This document shows, piece after piece, positions 34,069-43,576 of a stretch of DNA of 64,000 nt (position 1 is the first letter of the stretch; the number at the start of each line of letters is the position of its first letter). The stretch is from the NCBI RefSeq assembly GCF_000019185.1, contig NC_010334.1, positions 1,240,001 to 1,304,000 on the forward strand. Reading direction: 5' to 3'. Source of the stretch: Shewanella halifaxensis HAW-EB4 (GTDB lineage: Bacteria; Pseudomonadota; Gammaproteobacteria; Enterobacterales; Shewanellaceae). Made by a program: the position numbers and the translations under genes. The notes beneath the pieces are model-generated. The model saw only the letters and a list, made by a program, of their open reading frames with translations, was not told the DNA's origin and searched no databases.

Positions 34069-36219
34069 ATGCTTGATATAAGGAAAGAGGCGTTATTTAA
34101 GCTTGGCCAGTGTGAGGTTAATCCCAGTGATAATAGCCTGAACTTTTATGATACAGACGCTGATAACGGCTCCTGTCAAAAAGTTTCAATTCAGCCTAAA
34201 TTTATCGAGGTGTTAAGTTATCTAGCACGGCAATACCCCAAAGTAGTCACCCGAGAGGAGTTAATCGACAATATTTGGGAGGGCAATAGCTACGTGGGAA
34301 GTAAAGCGCTAACCAATGCCATCTGGCATCTGCGTAAGCAGCTCAATCAGCGGACGGATGCTGAACAAGCTATCGAGACGGTGCGTAAGATGGGGTACCG
34401 TTTACTGGTTGAGCCTGAGTTTAATGATGCGGATCTGGTCGATGAGCCAGATCTATTCCAGCAAGCACAGCTTAAAATCAAGCATCTAACTCGGTTTAAT
34501 CGAAGGCTTACCCTAGCGGGTGGATTATTTATCGGTGTGATTTCAGTAGCTTTAGGGTATCACCTCTATCAAGACAGTATTCGTTATGTCCCCACCACCA
34601 AGCAAAACTTAACCACGGAAGCTGGCTCAGAGCTTTACCCTGCGGTTTCTCCCGATGGTCGCTGGCTGGTTTATGGTAGCCGTGGCAGTAACAAGTACGC
34701 CAGTCTTTATCTTAAAGATTTGCAAAACCCAGCCGAAACCCCTAAGCGACTCACCTCGACTAAGACTGCCGAGCTCAGAGCCGTATGGAGTCCTGATGGT
34801 AGCGCACTGTATTACGGCTCTGAACATAGGAGCGAAGATAAGTGTTACCTGACTAAACTCAATCTAGACAGTAATGAAGCCCTTAAGTTAGGTGAGTGTT
34901 ACACCTACAGCTCGGCGATTGATATCGCCCCTGATGCAAGCCGGCTAGTGTATATCTGGGATGGCGCAGAGGGGTTTGGCTCCGGCCTCTATGAGTTGTC
35001 TCTTACTATAGAGGGAGAGAAGCCCAAGCGCTTATCTTGTACTGAAAACTGTAGCTATCGTGACCGTGATATCGCCTTCAGTCCCAATGGCAGCTGGCTC
35101 GCGGTTGCACGGCGTTTTGGTAATATCTCCGAAGATATCTTTATTCGGCATACAGAAACGCAAGAGGAGCAGCGCTTAACCTTTGGTTTAGAGGATATTC
35201 GCGGCCTTAGCTGGCATCAAGATAGTGAGCGGCTGATCTTTAGCACCGAAAACTCTGGTGTGCGAAATGGCTATATTGTTGGGATTGATGACAAACAGAT
35301 CCAGCCGCTAGAAGTGGAGGGCATGAGTTACCCGCGCTCTATTCCTAACAGCGATGAGTTGGTGTACTCCAACTATATTCGTGACTATCATGTGGCCTCT
35401 TTTGCGTTAGAGCAATCTATCCCTACCGCCACTTTTCCACTATTGCAGGTAGAGTACAGTTACCGAAATCCCGATTACTCATCAATCACCCAGCGTATCG
35501 TCTATGTGTCCAATGAAACAGGCTTCAATGAAATTTGGTCCAGTGACACTGATGGCAGTCAAAGGCGGCAGCATACCGACCTTAAGCGCCGAGTGGCCTA
35601 TCCTAGTTGGTCCCATGATGGCACTAAGGTGGCATTTCTAGCCCCCGATGATAAAAATGAGGGCAATAAAATTCACGTGCTGGATATGAAGACCTCCAAC
35701 ATCAGCATTCTTGCGACCCCTTATCTGGATCACAATCGTCCTAGTTGGGGGTGGAATGATGAGATGGTACTAGCGAGCAGTAAAGACGGCATTACCGAGT
35801 TTTATCTGGATAACCGTTTGCCTAAGGTGATTAGCCCAATCGACATGCGTCTTGGTAAGATGATAGCCGAAGATAAGTTAGTCTTTACTCTGCTCGGGAA
35901 GAACGGTTTATGGTTGTTGTCGCTAGCAAGCCCAGAACAGCCTAGTGAACTGATTAGTGCTAACCATTTTGGTGAAGGATATAACTGGGTGGCAACCGAT
36001 AAAGGTGTTTACTTTAGAACGAGCCGCAGTGGTTATCAGCTGATTAACTTTTGGCGTTTTAATACAGGGCTTATCACGCCTATTTTGAAGTTACCTTCGG
36101 GCAGTATTCCCCGTTCGGGTGCCATGACCTATATGGGCAGTAATAACAGCTTGCTGATGACCTTATCGCGAAATTACAAACGTGATGTGATAAAGCTGCA
36201 GCATAAGTTATTGTATTAG
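34069..36219 (+). CDS. CadC-like membrane-bound transcriptional regulator with beta-propeller-like periplasmic domain
   Basis: A 716-residue one-component regulator. Residues about 10-115 form an OmpR/PhoB-type winged helix (VVTREELIDNIWEGN ... TVRKMGYRLLVEP). A single membrane helix is at 147-167 (LTLAGGLFIGVISVALGYHL). The rest is periplasmic, with repeated TolB/WD40-like (PD40) blades such as LYPAVSPDGRWLVYGS, RAVWSPDGSALYYGS and IAFSPNGSWLAVA. This is the ToxR/CadC topology with a large sensor. It is divergent from the TonB receptor and peptidase genes and probably controls them; the ligand might be a peptide, but this is inference. Confidence 0.93.
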   Translation: MLDIRKEALFKLGQCEVNPSDNSLNFYDTDADNGSCQKVSIQPKFIEVLSYLARQYPKVVTREELIDNIWEGNSYVGSKALTNAIWHLRKQLNQRTDAEQAIETVRKMGYRLLVEPEFNDADLVDEPDLFQQAQLKIKHLTRFNRRLTLAGGLFIGVISVALGYHLYQDSIRYVPTTKQNLTTEAGSELYPAVSPDGRWLVYGSRGSNKYASLYLKDLQNPAETPKRLTSTKTAELRAVWSPDGSALYYGSEHRSEDKCYLTKLNLDSNEALKLGECYTYSSAIDIAPDASRLVYIWDGAEGFGSGLYELSLTIEGEKPKRLSCTENCSYRDRDIAFSPNGSWLAVARRFGNISEDIFIRHTETQEEQRLTFGLEDIRGLSWHQDSERLIFSTENSGVRNGYIVGIDDKQIQPLEVEGMSYPRSIPNSDELVYSNYIRDYHVASFALEQSIPTATFPLLQVEYSYRNPDYSSITQRIVYVSNETGFNEIWSSDTDGSQRRQHTDLKRRVAYPSWSHDGTKVAFLAPDDKNEGNKIHVLDMKTSNISILATPYLDHNRPSWGWNDEMVLASSKDGITEFYLDNRLPKVISPIDMRLGKMIAEDKLVFTLLGKNGLWLLSLASPEQPSELISANHFGEGYNWVATDKGVYFRTSRSGYQLINFWRFNTGLITPILKLPSGSIPRSGAMTYMGSNNSLLMTLSRNYKRDVIKLQHKLLY

Positions 36220-36336
36220 AGGATTGGCGTCCACTGTTGCAGCTGAAATGTCACTAGGGGCTTAAAGCAGGATTAGCCAGTAATGTGAGTTATTACTGAC
36301 TAATGATATCGGGCTAATGCTATCGGTTTTAGACGA

Positions 36337-37446
36337 TTAATCCGCAGGGTGGAAAGATCCTAATATGGCCTCTCTAGAGGCACCTGTTACTGCTGGCAGG
36401 TTACCCGGTAAGCCGTTGTGGTGTCTCATGGCGAGCCAAGCAAAGGCAATGCCTTCAACCCATTGCGGGTCCATGCCCAGCTCTGAGGTGGTGACCACTT
36501 TATAGTCGGGTAGCAGTTTACGTAGGCGGTGCATTAACTCGCAGTTATAGGCGCCTCCGCCACAGACATACATCTCACCATTATCTGATAACGTTAAGGC
36601 ATCGTTGGCGATGCTGTAGCAGGTTAAATCAAGCAGAGTAGATTGAATATCAGCTTCGCTTAGGTGACCAAACTCAGACAACTGCTGCTCGGCCCAAGCC
36701 TGATTAAATAGTTCTCGTCCCGTACTCTTAGGAGCGGCAAGAGCAAAGTAGGGGTGAGACAGTAGATGTTGCAACATCTTCTGATCCGTCGTTCCTGATG
36801 CAGCCCAGGCGCCATCTTTATCAAAAGGCTGACCAAGTTGGTGCTGGATCCAAGCATCACTCAAACCATTACCAGGACCGGTATCGAAGCCGGTAACATC
36901 TTGGGTGTTGCCCGGCAAGTAGGTCACATTAGCAATGCCGCCGATATTGAGAATAATCCGCTGGTGGTTCGGGTTGGCAAATACATGCTGATGAAAGGCG
37001 GGTACCAATGGTGCGCCTTGGCCACCTAGAGCGATATCTTTGCGTCTAAAATCGGCAATGACATCGATACCTGTTTCGGCGGCGATGGTATTGGGATCAG
37101 CAATCTGCAGGGTAAAGCCCATCTCAAGATTGGGCATATGACGCACGGTTTGACCGTGGCTACCGATGGCGATGACTTGCGACTTGTCGACACCGGCTTT
37201 TTCCAGCAGGGCATTGGTCGCTTTAGCAAAAAGTTTACCCATGGCGCGGTCTAAATGACCCAGACGGTTTATCTCATCATTTCCCGGCAGGCACAGCTTT
37301 TGTAGATTGCTCAAAAGAGCCTTTGGTAGCGCCTCGGTATGAGTGGCTATAAGGCTAGGCTGGTCGCCATCAAAGTTAACTAACACTGCATCGACGCCGT
37401 CCATGCTAGTGCCCGACATCAAGCCTACGTAATAACTGTTATTCAT
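36337..37446 (-). CDS. anmK: Anhydro-N-acetylmuramic acid kinase AnmK
   Basis: A 369-residue kinase that opens and phosphorylates 1,6-anhydroMurNAc in peptidoglycan recycling, giving MurNAc-6-phosphate for MurQ. Motifs: YVGLMSGTSMDGVDAVLV (phosphate loop), GSHGQTVRH, LGGQGAPLVPAFH and FDTGPGNGLSDAW. The ATG at 37446 gives the usual MNNSYYVGLMSGTS start and has an AGG element upstream; an in-frame start at 37467 adds seven residues. It follows the M23 peptidase by 71 bases; both act on the cell wall. Confidence 0.95.
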   Translation of the reverse strand: MNNSYYVGLMSGTSMDGVDAVLVNFDGDQPSLIATHTEALPKALLSNLQKLCLPGNDEINRLGHLDRAMGKLFAKATNALLEKAGVDKSQVIAIGSHGQTVRHMPNLEMGFTLQIADPNTIAAETGIDVIADFRRKDIALGGQGAPLVPAFHQHVFANPNHQRIILNIGGIANVTYLPGNTQDVTGFDTGPGNGLSDAWIQHQLGQPFDKDGAWAASGTTDQKMLQHLLSHPYFALAAPKSTGRELFNQAWAEQQLSEFGHLSEADIQSTLLDLTCYSIANDALTLSDNGEMYVCGGGAYNCELMHRLRKLLPDYKVVTTSELGMDPQWVEGIAFAWLAMRHHNGLPGNLPAVTGASREAILGSFHPAD

Positions 37447-37517
37447 CGCATCGAACCTATAAATCAAACCTAGTGAATAAAACTAAAGACTGACGGTTTA
37501 AAAGTCTTGTCGCAGCG

Positions 37518-38942
37518 TTACTGCGCTGCAATCTGTACCTGTTTGTTATGTTCAAGCTCAGCCATCATGGTTTTACTAAGCGTAGCAAACTGGGCCTTTT
37601 CTTTCTTCGCAATCGGCTCTGACTTTGGCAGTTTTATGGTGCGAGGATTACGATGTACACCGTTAACGATAAACTCATAATGTAGGTGTGGGCCCGTTAC
37701 CCGGCCTGTGGAGCCAAGAGTACCAATAATCTGACCTTGTTTAACGGACTGCCCAGTTTTCACCTTTCGTTTAGTCAGGTGAAGGTACTTGGTGGTGTAA
37801 GTGTCGTTGTGCTTAATAAACACATAGTTACCATTGTATTGGTTATAGCTTGATTTGATCACTCGGCCGTTACCTGCCGCTTTAATAGGCGTACCAACAG
37901 CAGCCACATAATCTACGCCACGATGGGCCTTAACTTGGCCTGTAACCGGGTGTAGTCTACGCGGGTTAAAGCTAGAGCTAACATATTTAAAGTCGACAGG
38001 TGATCGCAGGAAGGCTTTACGCATGCTGCGGCCCTCTTCGGAATAATAGTTGCCGTCTTTATATCGAACGGCGGTATAGCGATCACCTTGGTTGGTAAAT
38101 TCGGCTGCGAGAATATTGCCGTTTTTTAAGAATTCGCCGTTGGCATACTCTTCTTCAAATATCATCGCAAACTGATCGCCCTTACGTAGATCTAAGGCAA
38201 AGTCGATATCCCAGCCAAAAATGGTGGCGAGCTGCATAATTTGATTTGGTGTCAGTCCGGCATTAACACCGGCATTCCAGAAGTTATTCTCAATAGTCGC
38301 GCTAGCAAACTTAGAGCGCGCTTCTACCTTCTTGGTGACGATCTGCTCTTTATAGCCGCTGTCGGTGCGGTCTATGATTAAAGTGGTGATTTTGTCGAGG
38401 TGATATCTCAGCTGAACCAGCTTGCCATCATCATTTTTGGCAATAACAAGGTTATCACCCGGCATGATTTTAAGCAGATCCTTTTTAGCTTTAGGCAGCT
38501 GAGTTACATCGTAGACATCCTTAGCGGTTAAGCCTGCGCGATCAAACAGTGCGGCCAAGGTGTCGCCACTTTTAACTTGAAAGCGTTTCTCTTTTAATTT
38601 TGGTGCAGCAGGTTCTTGTATTTCAGGCTTGTCAGTCGCTTGAACAAGCGCCTGCTTTTTGGATTGTTCACTCGTGTTGAAGGCTAGCTTTTCACTGCTC
38701 GTTCGTTGAGATGGCGTTGACTCACTCATTGATGCTGAAGGTGGTGTCGGTTTTCTAAAAGCGAGTGGTACGTCATAACGGGTATTGACGTCATATTCGC
38801 CACTTGTCGATGGGGTTTGTTTAGACGCCTGAACATCATCAGATGGCATAAAAATAATAATTAGCGTGACAAAAACTAAACCGCACAAGAGCATTTGATG
38901 TAATTTTGGCAGTAATTTAAATAAAGTTATAACCTTTCCCAT
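37518..38942 (-). CDS. mepM: M23 family murein endopeptidase, MepM-like
   Basis: A 474-residue envelope protein with an N-terminal signal anchor (about 14-33, QMLLCGLVFVTLIIIFM), a polar linker, an OapA/LysM-like region (about 125-210, RFQVKSGDTLAALFDRAGL) and a C-terminal M23 LytM domain with HRGVDY and HLHYEF carrying the zinc ligands. MepM-type enzymes cleave D-Ala-mDAP cross-links to permit wall growth. The ATG at 38942 is preceded by AAGGTC; a GTG in frame at 38963 would add seven residues and is less likely. Divergent from tyrS, upstream of anmK. Confidence 0.93.
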   Translation of the reverse strand: MGKVITLFKLLPKLHQMLLCGLVFVTLIIIFMPSDDVQASKQTPSTSGEYDVNTRYDVPLAFRKPTPPSASMSESTPSQRTSSEKLAFNTSEQSKKQALVQATDKPEIQEPAAPKLKEKRFQVKSGDTLAALFDRAGLTAKDVYDVTQLPKAKKDLLKIMPGDNLVIAKNDDGKLVQLRYHLDKITTLIIDRTDSGYKEQIVTKKVEARSKFASATIENNFWNAGVNAGLTPNQIMQLATIFGWDIDFALDLRKGDQFAMIFEEEYANGEFLKNGNILAAEFTNQGDRYTAVRYKDGNYYSEEGRSMRKAFLRSPVDFKYVSSSFNPRRLHPVTGQVKAHRGVDYVAAVGTPIKAAGNGRVIKSSYNQYNGNYVFIKHNDTYTTKYLHLTKRKVKTGQSVKQGQIIGTLGSTGRVTGPHLHYEFIVNGVHRNPRTIKLPKSEPIAKKEKAQFATLSKTMMAELEHNKQVQIAAQ

Positions 38943-39070
38943 TGACCTTGATACCAAATTCACTCTTTCTTATTGATCCCTTTAGTGTACACACTTTCAT
39001 TTGTGCTTGCTAACAAGTAACATGAGTGCCCATATTTTTTTTGATTAGGCTCCCAGGAGTAAGCGCCGAT

Positions 39071-40267
39071 ATGGCTGATTTAGAGCAAGCATTAGCAGAA
39101 ATAAAACGTGGCACCGACGAGATATTACTTGAAGCGGATCTACTGGAGAAGTTGAAAGAAGGTCGCCCGTTAAAAATTAAACTCGGTGCAGACCCAACCG
39201 CTCCTGATATTCATCTTGGCCATACGGTTATTTTGAACAAGATGCGTACCTTCCAAGAGCTGGGTCATGAAGTGATCTTCTTGATTGGTGACTTCACCGG
39301 TATGGTGGGTGATCCTAGCGGCAAGAACAGTACTCGTCCGCCATTGACGCGTGAGCAAGTTCTAGCTAATGCTGAGACTTATAAGCAGCAGGTTTATAAG
39401 ATCTTAGATCCTGCTAAAACCCGTATCGAGTTTAACTCTACGTGGTTAGAGCCACTCGGCGCAGCGGGTATGATCCGTCTGGCTTCACAGCAAACGGTTG
39501 CGCGCATGATGGAACGTGACGACTTTAAAAAGCGTTACGCTTCAGGTCAGTCGATTGCGATTCACGAATTTATGTACCCACTGCTACAGGGTTATGACTC
39601 CGTAGCACTAGAGGCAGACGTTGAGCTAGGTGGTACCGATCAGAAGTTCAACCTGCTGATGGGCCGTGAGTTACAAAAATCTGCGGGTCAAAAGCCACAG
39701 ACAGTGATCATGATGCCACTGCTTGAAGGCCTAGACGGCGTTAAGAAGATGTCTAAGTCTGCACATAACTATATTGGTGTCAGTGAGCCAGCAGGTGAGA
39801 TGTTCGGTAAGATCATGTCAATCTCTGACGTGTTGATGTGGCGCTACTTTGAGCTACTGTCTTTCCGTCCGTTGACTGAGATTGAACAATTTAAAGCTGA
39901 CGTTGAAGCCGGTGCTAACCCACGTGATGTGAAGATTGCACTAGCGAAAGAGATCATCGCACGTTTCCACGACGAAGCTTCGGCTGAAGCTGCACATCAA
40001 GAGTTTATTAGCCGTTTCCAGAAAGGCAATATCCCTGACGATATCGAAGAGTTAGAGATTGCTGCTGGTGAAGGGATTGCGATTGCTAACTTGCTAAAAG
40101 AAGCAGGGCTTGTAAGCTCAACTTCTGATGCAATGCGCATGATTAAGCAAGGCGCAGCTAAGATTGATGGCGATAAGATTGAAGACACCCGCCTACAATT
40201 GACAGCAGGAACCACAGCGGTATTCCAAGTGGGTAAGCGCAAGTTTGCTAAGATCACTCTGATTTAA
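39071..40267 (+). CDS. tyrS: Tyrosyl-tRNA synthetase (TyrZ-like type)
   Basis: A 398-residue class I synthetase charging tRNA-Tyr. The HIGH motif appears as DIHLGHTV, the KMSKS loop as VKKMSKSAHNY, and the C-terminal S4 RNA-binding domain spans about 335-398. GADPTAPDIHLGH and LQGYDSVALEADVELGGTDQ resemble the shorter TyrZ-like enzymes rather than E. coli TyrS. The ATG at 39071 has AGGAG ten bases upstream (39056-39060); the frame stays open to 39026, but those residues are atypical. Confidence 0.96.
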   Translation: MADLEQALAEIKRGTDEILLEADLLEKLKEGRPLKIKLGADPTAPDIHLGHTVILNKMRTFQELGHEVIFLIGDFTGMVGDPSGKNSTRPPLTREQVLANAETYKQQVYKILDPAKTRIEFNSTWLEPLGAAGMIRLASQQTVARMMERDDFKKRYASGQSIAIHEFMYPLLQGYDSVALEADVELGGTDQKFNLLMGRELQKSAGQKPQTVIMMPLLEGLDGVKKMSKSAHNYIGVSEPAGEMFGKIMSISDVLMWRYFELLSFRPLTEIEQFKADVEAGANPRDVKIALAKEIIARFHDEASAEAAHQEFISRFQKGNIPDDIEELEIAAGEGIAIANLLKEAGLVSSTSDAMRMIKQGAAKIDGDKIEDTRLQLTAGTTAVFQVGKRKFAKITLI

Positions 40268-40328
40268 GTCGATTAAGTCTCGGCTTAACTCGCCGAATTT
40301 AACCGCTTACCACTTGTCAGCAAATTGT

Positions 40329-40739
40329 TTAGTGGTTATTCGAACAACGGTCTGTGCCAAAATGCAGGCCGTTTTCACATTGCCAAGTTAATCTTGCCGC
40401 ATCTAATATCCAGTTATCCCGCTGCTTCTCCATCGAAATAATTAATAACATTTTAGGGTGTTTGCCTTTTGCCGCGCTGACGTTATAAGTCACCACTTTA
40501 CCTTGGTACTGTTTGACTTTGGCTAACTGAAAACGGTTGCCGGCATAGTGGGCCGAAATCGACTCAGGTTGTTTGCTCCAGTTGCGCTTTTGGTGCTGGG
40601 CGAGCTCTAGTTTTTGATTGAACTTATTGATGGGCTGATCGGCAAAAGACACTACTATGGGTTGCTCTAGCGCAAAGGCTGAGCCACACAGTAGTGGAGC
40701 TAAGACAATAATGGACCGGAAAGCATTGATAACACTCAT
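40329..40739 (-). CDS. Hypothetical periplasmic protein
   Basis: A 136-residue exported protein with a signal peptide ending CGSAFA. The mature part is basic, with two Cys near the C-terminus (TWQCENGLHFGTDRCSNNH) that may form a disulfide. No known domain recognised. The ATG at 40739 has CAGG six bases upstream; an upstream ATG at 40754 lacks a ribosome-binding site. Confidence 0.65.
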   Translation of the reverse strand: MSVINAFRSIIVLAPLLCGSAFALEQPIVVSFADQPINKFNQKLELAQHQKRNWSKQPESISAHYAGNRFQLAKVKQYQGKVVTYNVSAAKGKHPKMLLIISMEKQRDNWILDAARLTWQCENGLHFGTDRCSNNH

Positions 40740-40887
40740 AACAACCTGCTGCATATAAGGTACTTAATACTTTGACAGGCGAATGTAGAAAAGTTTCCTC
40801 ACTGTGGAGTAAATTGTGAGCTAAGTTGCTAGATATTAAAAAGCCGTGTTAATAATGACTGACTCTTACTGTGTATTTTTGCTTTGA

Positions 40888-41367
40888 TTACTGCACTGAC
40901 AGTTGATCAGACATAGTTTGATAGTCCATCAAGTCTTGATGTTCTTTTATCCGCTCATGGGTCATGTCTAAACTCAGTGTTGTAACGCCGGGGATGGCAA
41001 TATCTATGATACGGCCAGGCTTACCAAATAGTTCGCCTGGGCCTTTATAGCGGTAGTTACCGATAAGTACCACAAGCGAACCTGAGTTAAACATATGCTC
41101 GATATTAAAGTTGTACTCGAGTACTCCGCGATGGGCACGTTTCAAGAATTGTAAAATATGGCGCTTACCCGTGTATTTTCGCCCAGCGGTTCTATCGTTA
41201 AACACGCTATCACGATTATAAAAAGAACCCAGACTGGAGTAGTCTTGATGAGTTAGCGCTTGAATATACTTGATCGCCAACTGCTGCTCTTTGGGCATGT
41301 CGCCAATATTAGCGAGTGCTGGAAAGCTAAAGAGTAGAAATACAAAACTAAAAAAAGCTAATCTCAT
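40888..41367 (-). CDS. Exported SnoaL/NTF2-like protein
   Basis: A 159-residue protein with a signal peptide (LAFFSFVFLLFSFPALA). The mature domain looks like the NTF2/SnoaL fold: QLAIKYIQALTHQDYSSLGSFYNRDSVFNDR at the start and strands such as GSLVVLIGNYRYKGP. It could bind a small ligand or be structural; function unknown. Its start overlaps the stop of the TRIC-family gene by one base (TAATG), so they are co-translated. Confidence 0.75.
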   Translation of the reverse strand: MRLAFFSFVFLLFSFPALANIGDMPKEQQLAIKYIQALTHQDYSSLGSFYNRDSVFNDRTAGRKYTGKRHILQFLKRAHRGVLEYNFNIEHMFNSGSLVVLIGNYRYKGPGELFGKPGRIIDIAIPGVTTLSLDMTHERIKEHQDLMDYQTMSDQLSVQ

Positions 41368-41990
41368 TATTGTGGTGTCTTTAAATCAAATGCTGGTAAT
41401 GACAGGTGCCAACGAATAGCGGCTAATCTAATCACGAGTGCAGTACTCATTGCAAATAATAAGGCAAACATATCGGCCGCTCCCAAATGCAGGCTAATGG
41501 TGTAACAGATCCCGCCCATTATCGATGCCGTTGCATAAATTTCTGTGCGCAGCACCATAGGTACCTGCTGACAGAGCAAGTCTCGAATAATACCACCGCC
41601 GACGCCAGTAATTAAACCCATCACCACGGCAGTCATGCCACTGAGTTCTAAATTCAGCGCTTTTTCTACGCCAATCACGGTAAATAGCGCCAAACCTAGG
41701 GCGTCCGCAACGGGCAGGATGTAGCGTGGTACCCGCTTAGGTTTACGCACAAAAATAAAGGTCAATATAACGGTAATTAAAATCACCGTGATGTAATTAT
41801 GGTCTTGGATCCAAAATACGGGGGTTGTGCCTAGCAGGGCGTCACGAATACTACCACCACCAATGGCAGTTACCGAGGCAAGCACGAGTACCCCAAACGG
41901 ATCCATCTTATGCCTGCCAGCCGCAAGCGCACCTGAAAGCGCAAATACCGCCGTACCGCAAAGGTCAAAGAAATAGATCCAATCGATCAT
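41367..41990 (-). CDS. TRIC-family (UPF0126, YicG-like) membrane channel protein
   Basis: A 207-residue integral membrane protein with seven helices and the internal duplication of trimeric intracellular cation channels: the glycine-rich kinks are ASVTAIGGGSIRDALLG and GLITGVGGGIIRDLLCQ. Bacterial TRIC proteins form potassium-permeable trimers; older annotation is UPF0126. It overlaps the DUF2721 gene upstream by four bases and the NTF2-like gene downstream by one, making a three-gene unit. Confidence 0.93.
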   Translation of the reverse strand: MIDWIYFFDLCGTAVFALSGALAAGRHKMDPFGVLVLASVTAIGGGSIRDALLGTTPVFWIQDHNYITVILITVILTFIFVRKPKRVPRYILPVADALGLALFTVIGVEKALNLELSGMTAVVMGLITGVGGGIIRDLLCQQVPMVLRTEIYATASIMGGICYTISLHLGAADMFALLFAMSTALVIRLAAIRWHLSLPAFDLKTPQ

Positions 41991-42400
41991 CTATCCATCT
42001 CTTTTAGATGGATGTTGAGGGCATCGACCGAAATACGAATTTCGATAACTGAAAGCAGTAGCGAATAAAGTAGTAAGAACAGGCTACAGCCAAAAATCAA
42101 AGCACCTACCTTGTTAAAGCCGATGTAAATAAAAATCATGCATAACACACACAGAGCAAAGCTTAATGCGCCCGACTCTTGCATACGCTTAATGATGCTT
42201 ATCCGCTGACGGAGATTCTTTAGCTGACTATTATTAATAGGCTTACCATCGGCACTGAGATTACGAATTAGTGCTGCTAAGGCAAAGAAACGATTAGTAT
42301 AAGCCAGCAATAGTAAAGAGATTGCAGGAAAGAGGAGTGCCGGCGTTGTCAGTGAGACATGAATATTTTCGAACAATGGAATAAGCCCTAAAAGAGTCAA
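41987..42400 (-). CDS. DUF2721 family membrane protein
   Basis: A 137-residue protein with helices near the N-terminus (TTPALLFPAISLLLLAYTNRF) and two more at about 80-122. The pattern PALLFPAISLLLLAYTNRF ... RNLSADGKP ... LRQRISIIKRM matches the DUF2721 family, of unknown function. It overlaps the TRIC gene by four bases (ATGA), so a joint role is possible. Confidence 0.85.
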   Translation of the reverse strand: MTLLGLIPLFENIHVSLTTPALLFPAISLLLLAYTNRFFALAALIRNLSADGKPINNSQLKNLRQRISIIKRMQESGALSFALCVLCMIFIYIGFNKVGALIFGCSLFLLLYSLLLSVIEIRISVDALNIHLKEMDR

Positions 42401-42509
42401 TATACGATTTTAGGAATCATACCAACGCCAACAATTTATACAAGATGATTACAATCTACGGGATAAATAAGTTGCTCACAAAGGGGATTATTAAGCAAAA
42501 CTCAAGACA

Positions 42510-43490
42510 TTAGCCTTGCATCACCCGCAGCAGCCCCCAAATACTCGGTAAGATAACGATAGCAAGCGCCCATAGACTAAAGGCAATAGAGTTGAGTTTA
42601 ATCGCTCTTAATAGATCATTTTCATCGGGTAGCTTGCCATAAGTTACCTTAGGCATATCGACTCTTTCCTCTTTGAACTTCACCGGGCCGCCAAGCTCAA
42701 TCGCTAACGTACAGGCTACGATCTCGCAGGTTTGATACTCATTCAGTGGTGTCGCATTTATCTTAGGCGCAAATAGTCTCATAAGGCTCTTTGGGCCACC
42801 CTGAATGGCGAGACTAAAGCTCCATAGTTTTGCTGGAATATAGTGCACTAAGGTACTGAGTAAATACACGGGCATACCAAAGTAGCGGTAGCGAGGGTTA
42901 TAAGCAGGCCAGACGGATTCGAGTTGCTTGAGCATTCTCGCGATGATCAGCAGTGGCACGCCGCCGATAGCAAAAAAGACAATGGCAGAGACCGTGCCGT
43001 AAATTGAGGTGGTCGATAGCCTTTCAATGGTGGTCTTACATAAGCCCACACTTGAAAGCGAAACTGTGCTGCGACTTACCCAAGGTAGTAGTAGGCTACG
43101 TGCATGGGGCTTATTATCGCGTTTGATGGCGATAGCCACTTCGTTGGCGATATATCTGAAATGATCGTCTTGTAAGCAAAGATAAATAATGATGGTTTCA
43201 AAGAACCAAGGGAATTCGGCAAGTTCTACCAGAAAGCTTGTCACAGCCCAAAAAGGAATGATTAACAGCAGCATGGCGAGGGAGCCAGCGATTAACTGCT
43301 GTGACGGCGCTCGGTTAGCATGGTTCACCTTTGCGCTTAAGTTTTTAGCCACTTGAGATAACCACTCAAGTGGCTGCAGGGGGCGCGGTAGTGGGGCGAT
43401 TCGAGCCAGTAAAATTGACACGAATAACACCAAGGCTCCAGTGTAAAGCTGACTATCTTGAGAGAAGATTTTAGTAAACTCTGGAACCAT
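42510..43490 (-). CDS. CbiB/CobD-related membrane protein
   Basis: A 326-residue membrane protein resembling CbiB/CobD, the adenosylcobinamide-phosphate synthase that attaches aminopropanol in cobalamin synthesis. Shared features are LLPWVSRSTVSLSSVGLCKTTIERL, in the place of the family's Arg/Asp/Ser-rich cytoplasmic loop, and SIYGTVSAIVFFAIGGVP. It lacks other cob genes nearby and is in line with mtnN. It may be a salvage form or have a different task. Confidence in the family is moderate to good; in the reaction it is low. Confidence 0.78.
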   Translation of the reverse strand: MVPEFTKIFSQDSQLYTGALVLFVSILLARIAPLPRPLQPLEWLSQVAKNLSAKVNHANRAPSQQLIAGSLAMLLLIIPFWAVTSFLVELAEFPWFFETIIIYLCLQDDHFRYIANEVAIAIKRDNKPHARSLLLPWVSRSTVSLSSVGLCKTTIERLSTTSIYGTVSAIVFFAIGGVPLLIIARMLKQLESVWPAYNPRYRYFGMPVYLLSTLVHYIPAKLWSFSLAIQGGPKSLMRLFAPKINATPLNEYQTCEIVACTLAIELGGPVKFKEERVDMPKVTYGKLPDENDLLRAIKLNSIAFSLWALAIVILPSIWGLLRVMQG

Positions 43491-43576
43491 ATTGCTGCGC
43501 TATCCTTGTGTTGCTTTACTCGTCTTTAATTAAAAGCTTTTTAGCTTAGAGCTTTTTTAACTTAAAGCAGCTTAGC

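Noticed and set aside
42510..43490. Cobalamin riboswitch or cob operon around the CbiB-like gene
   Set aside because: No B12-box-like leader was recognised and no other cobalamin gene is adjacent; the neighbour is mtnN.
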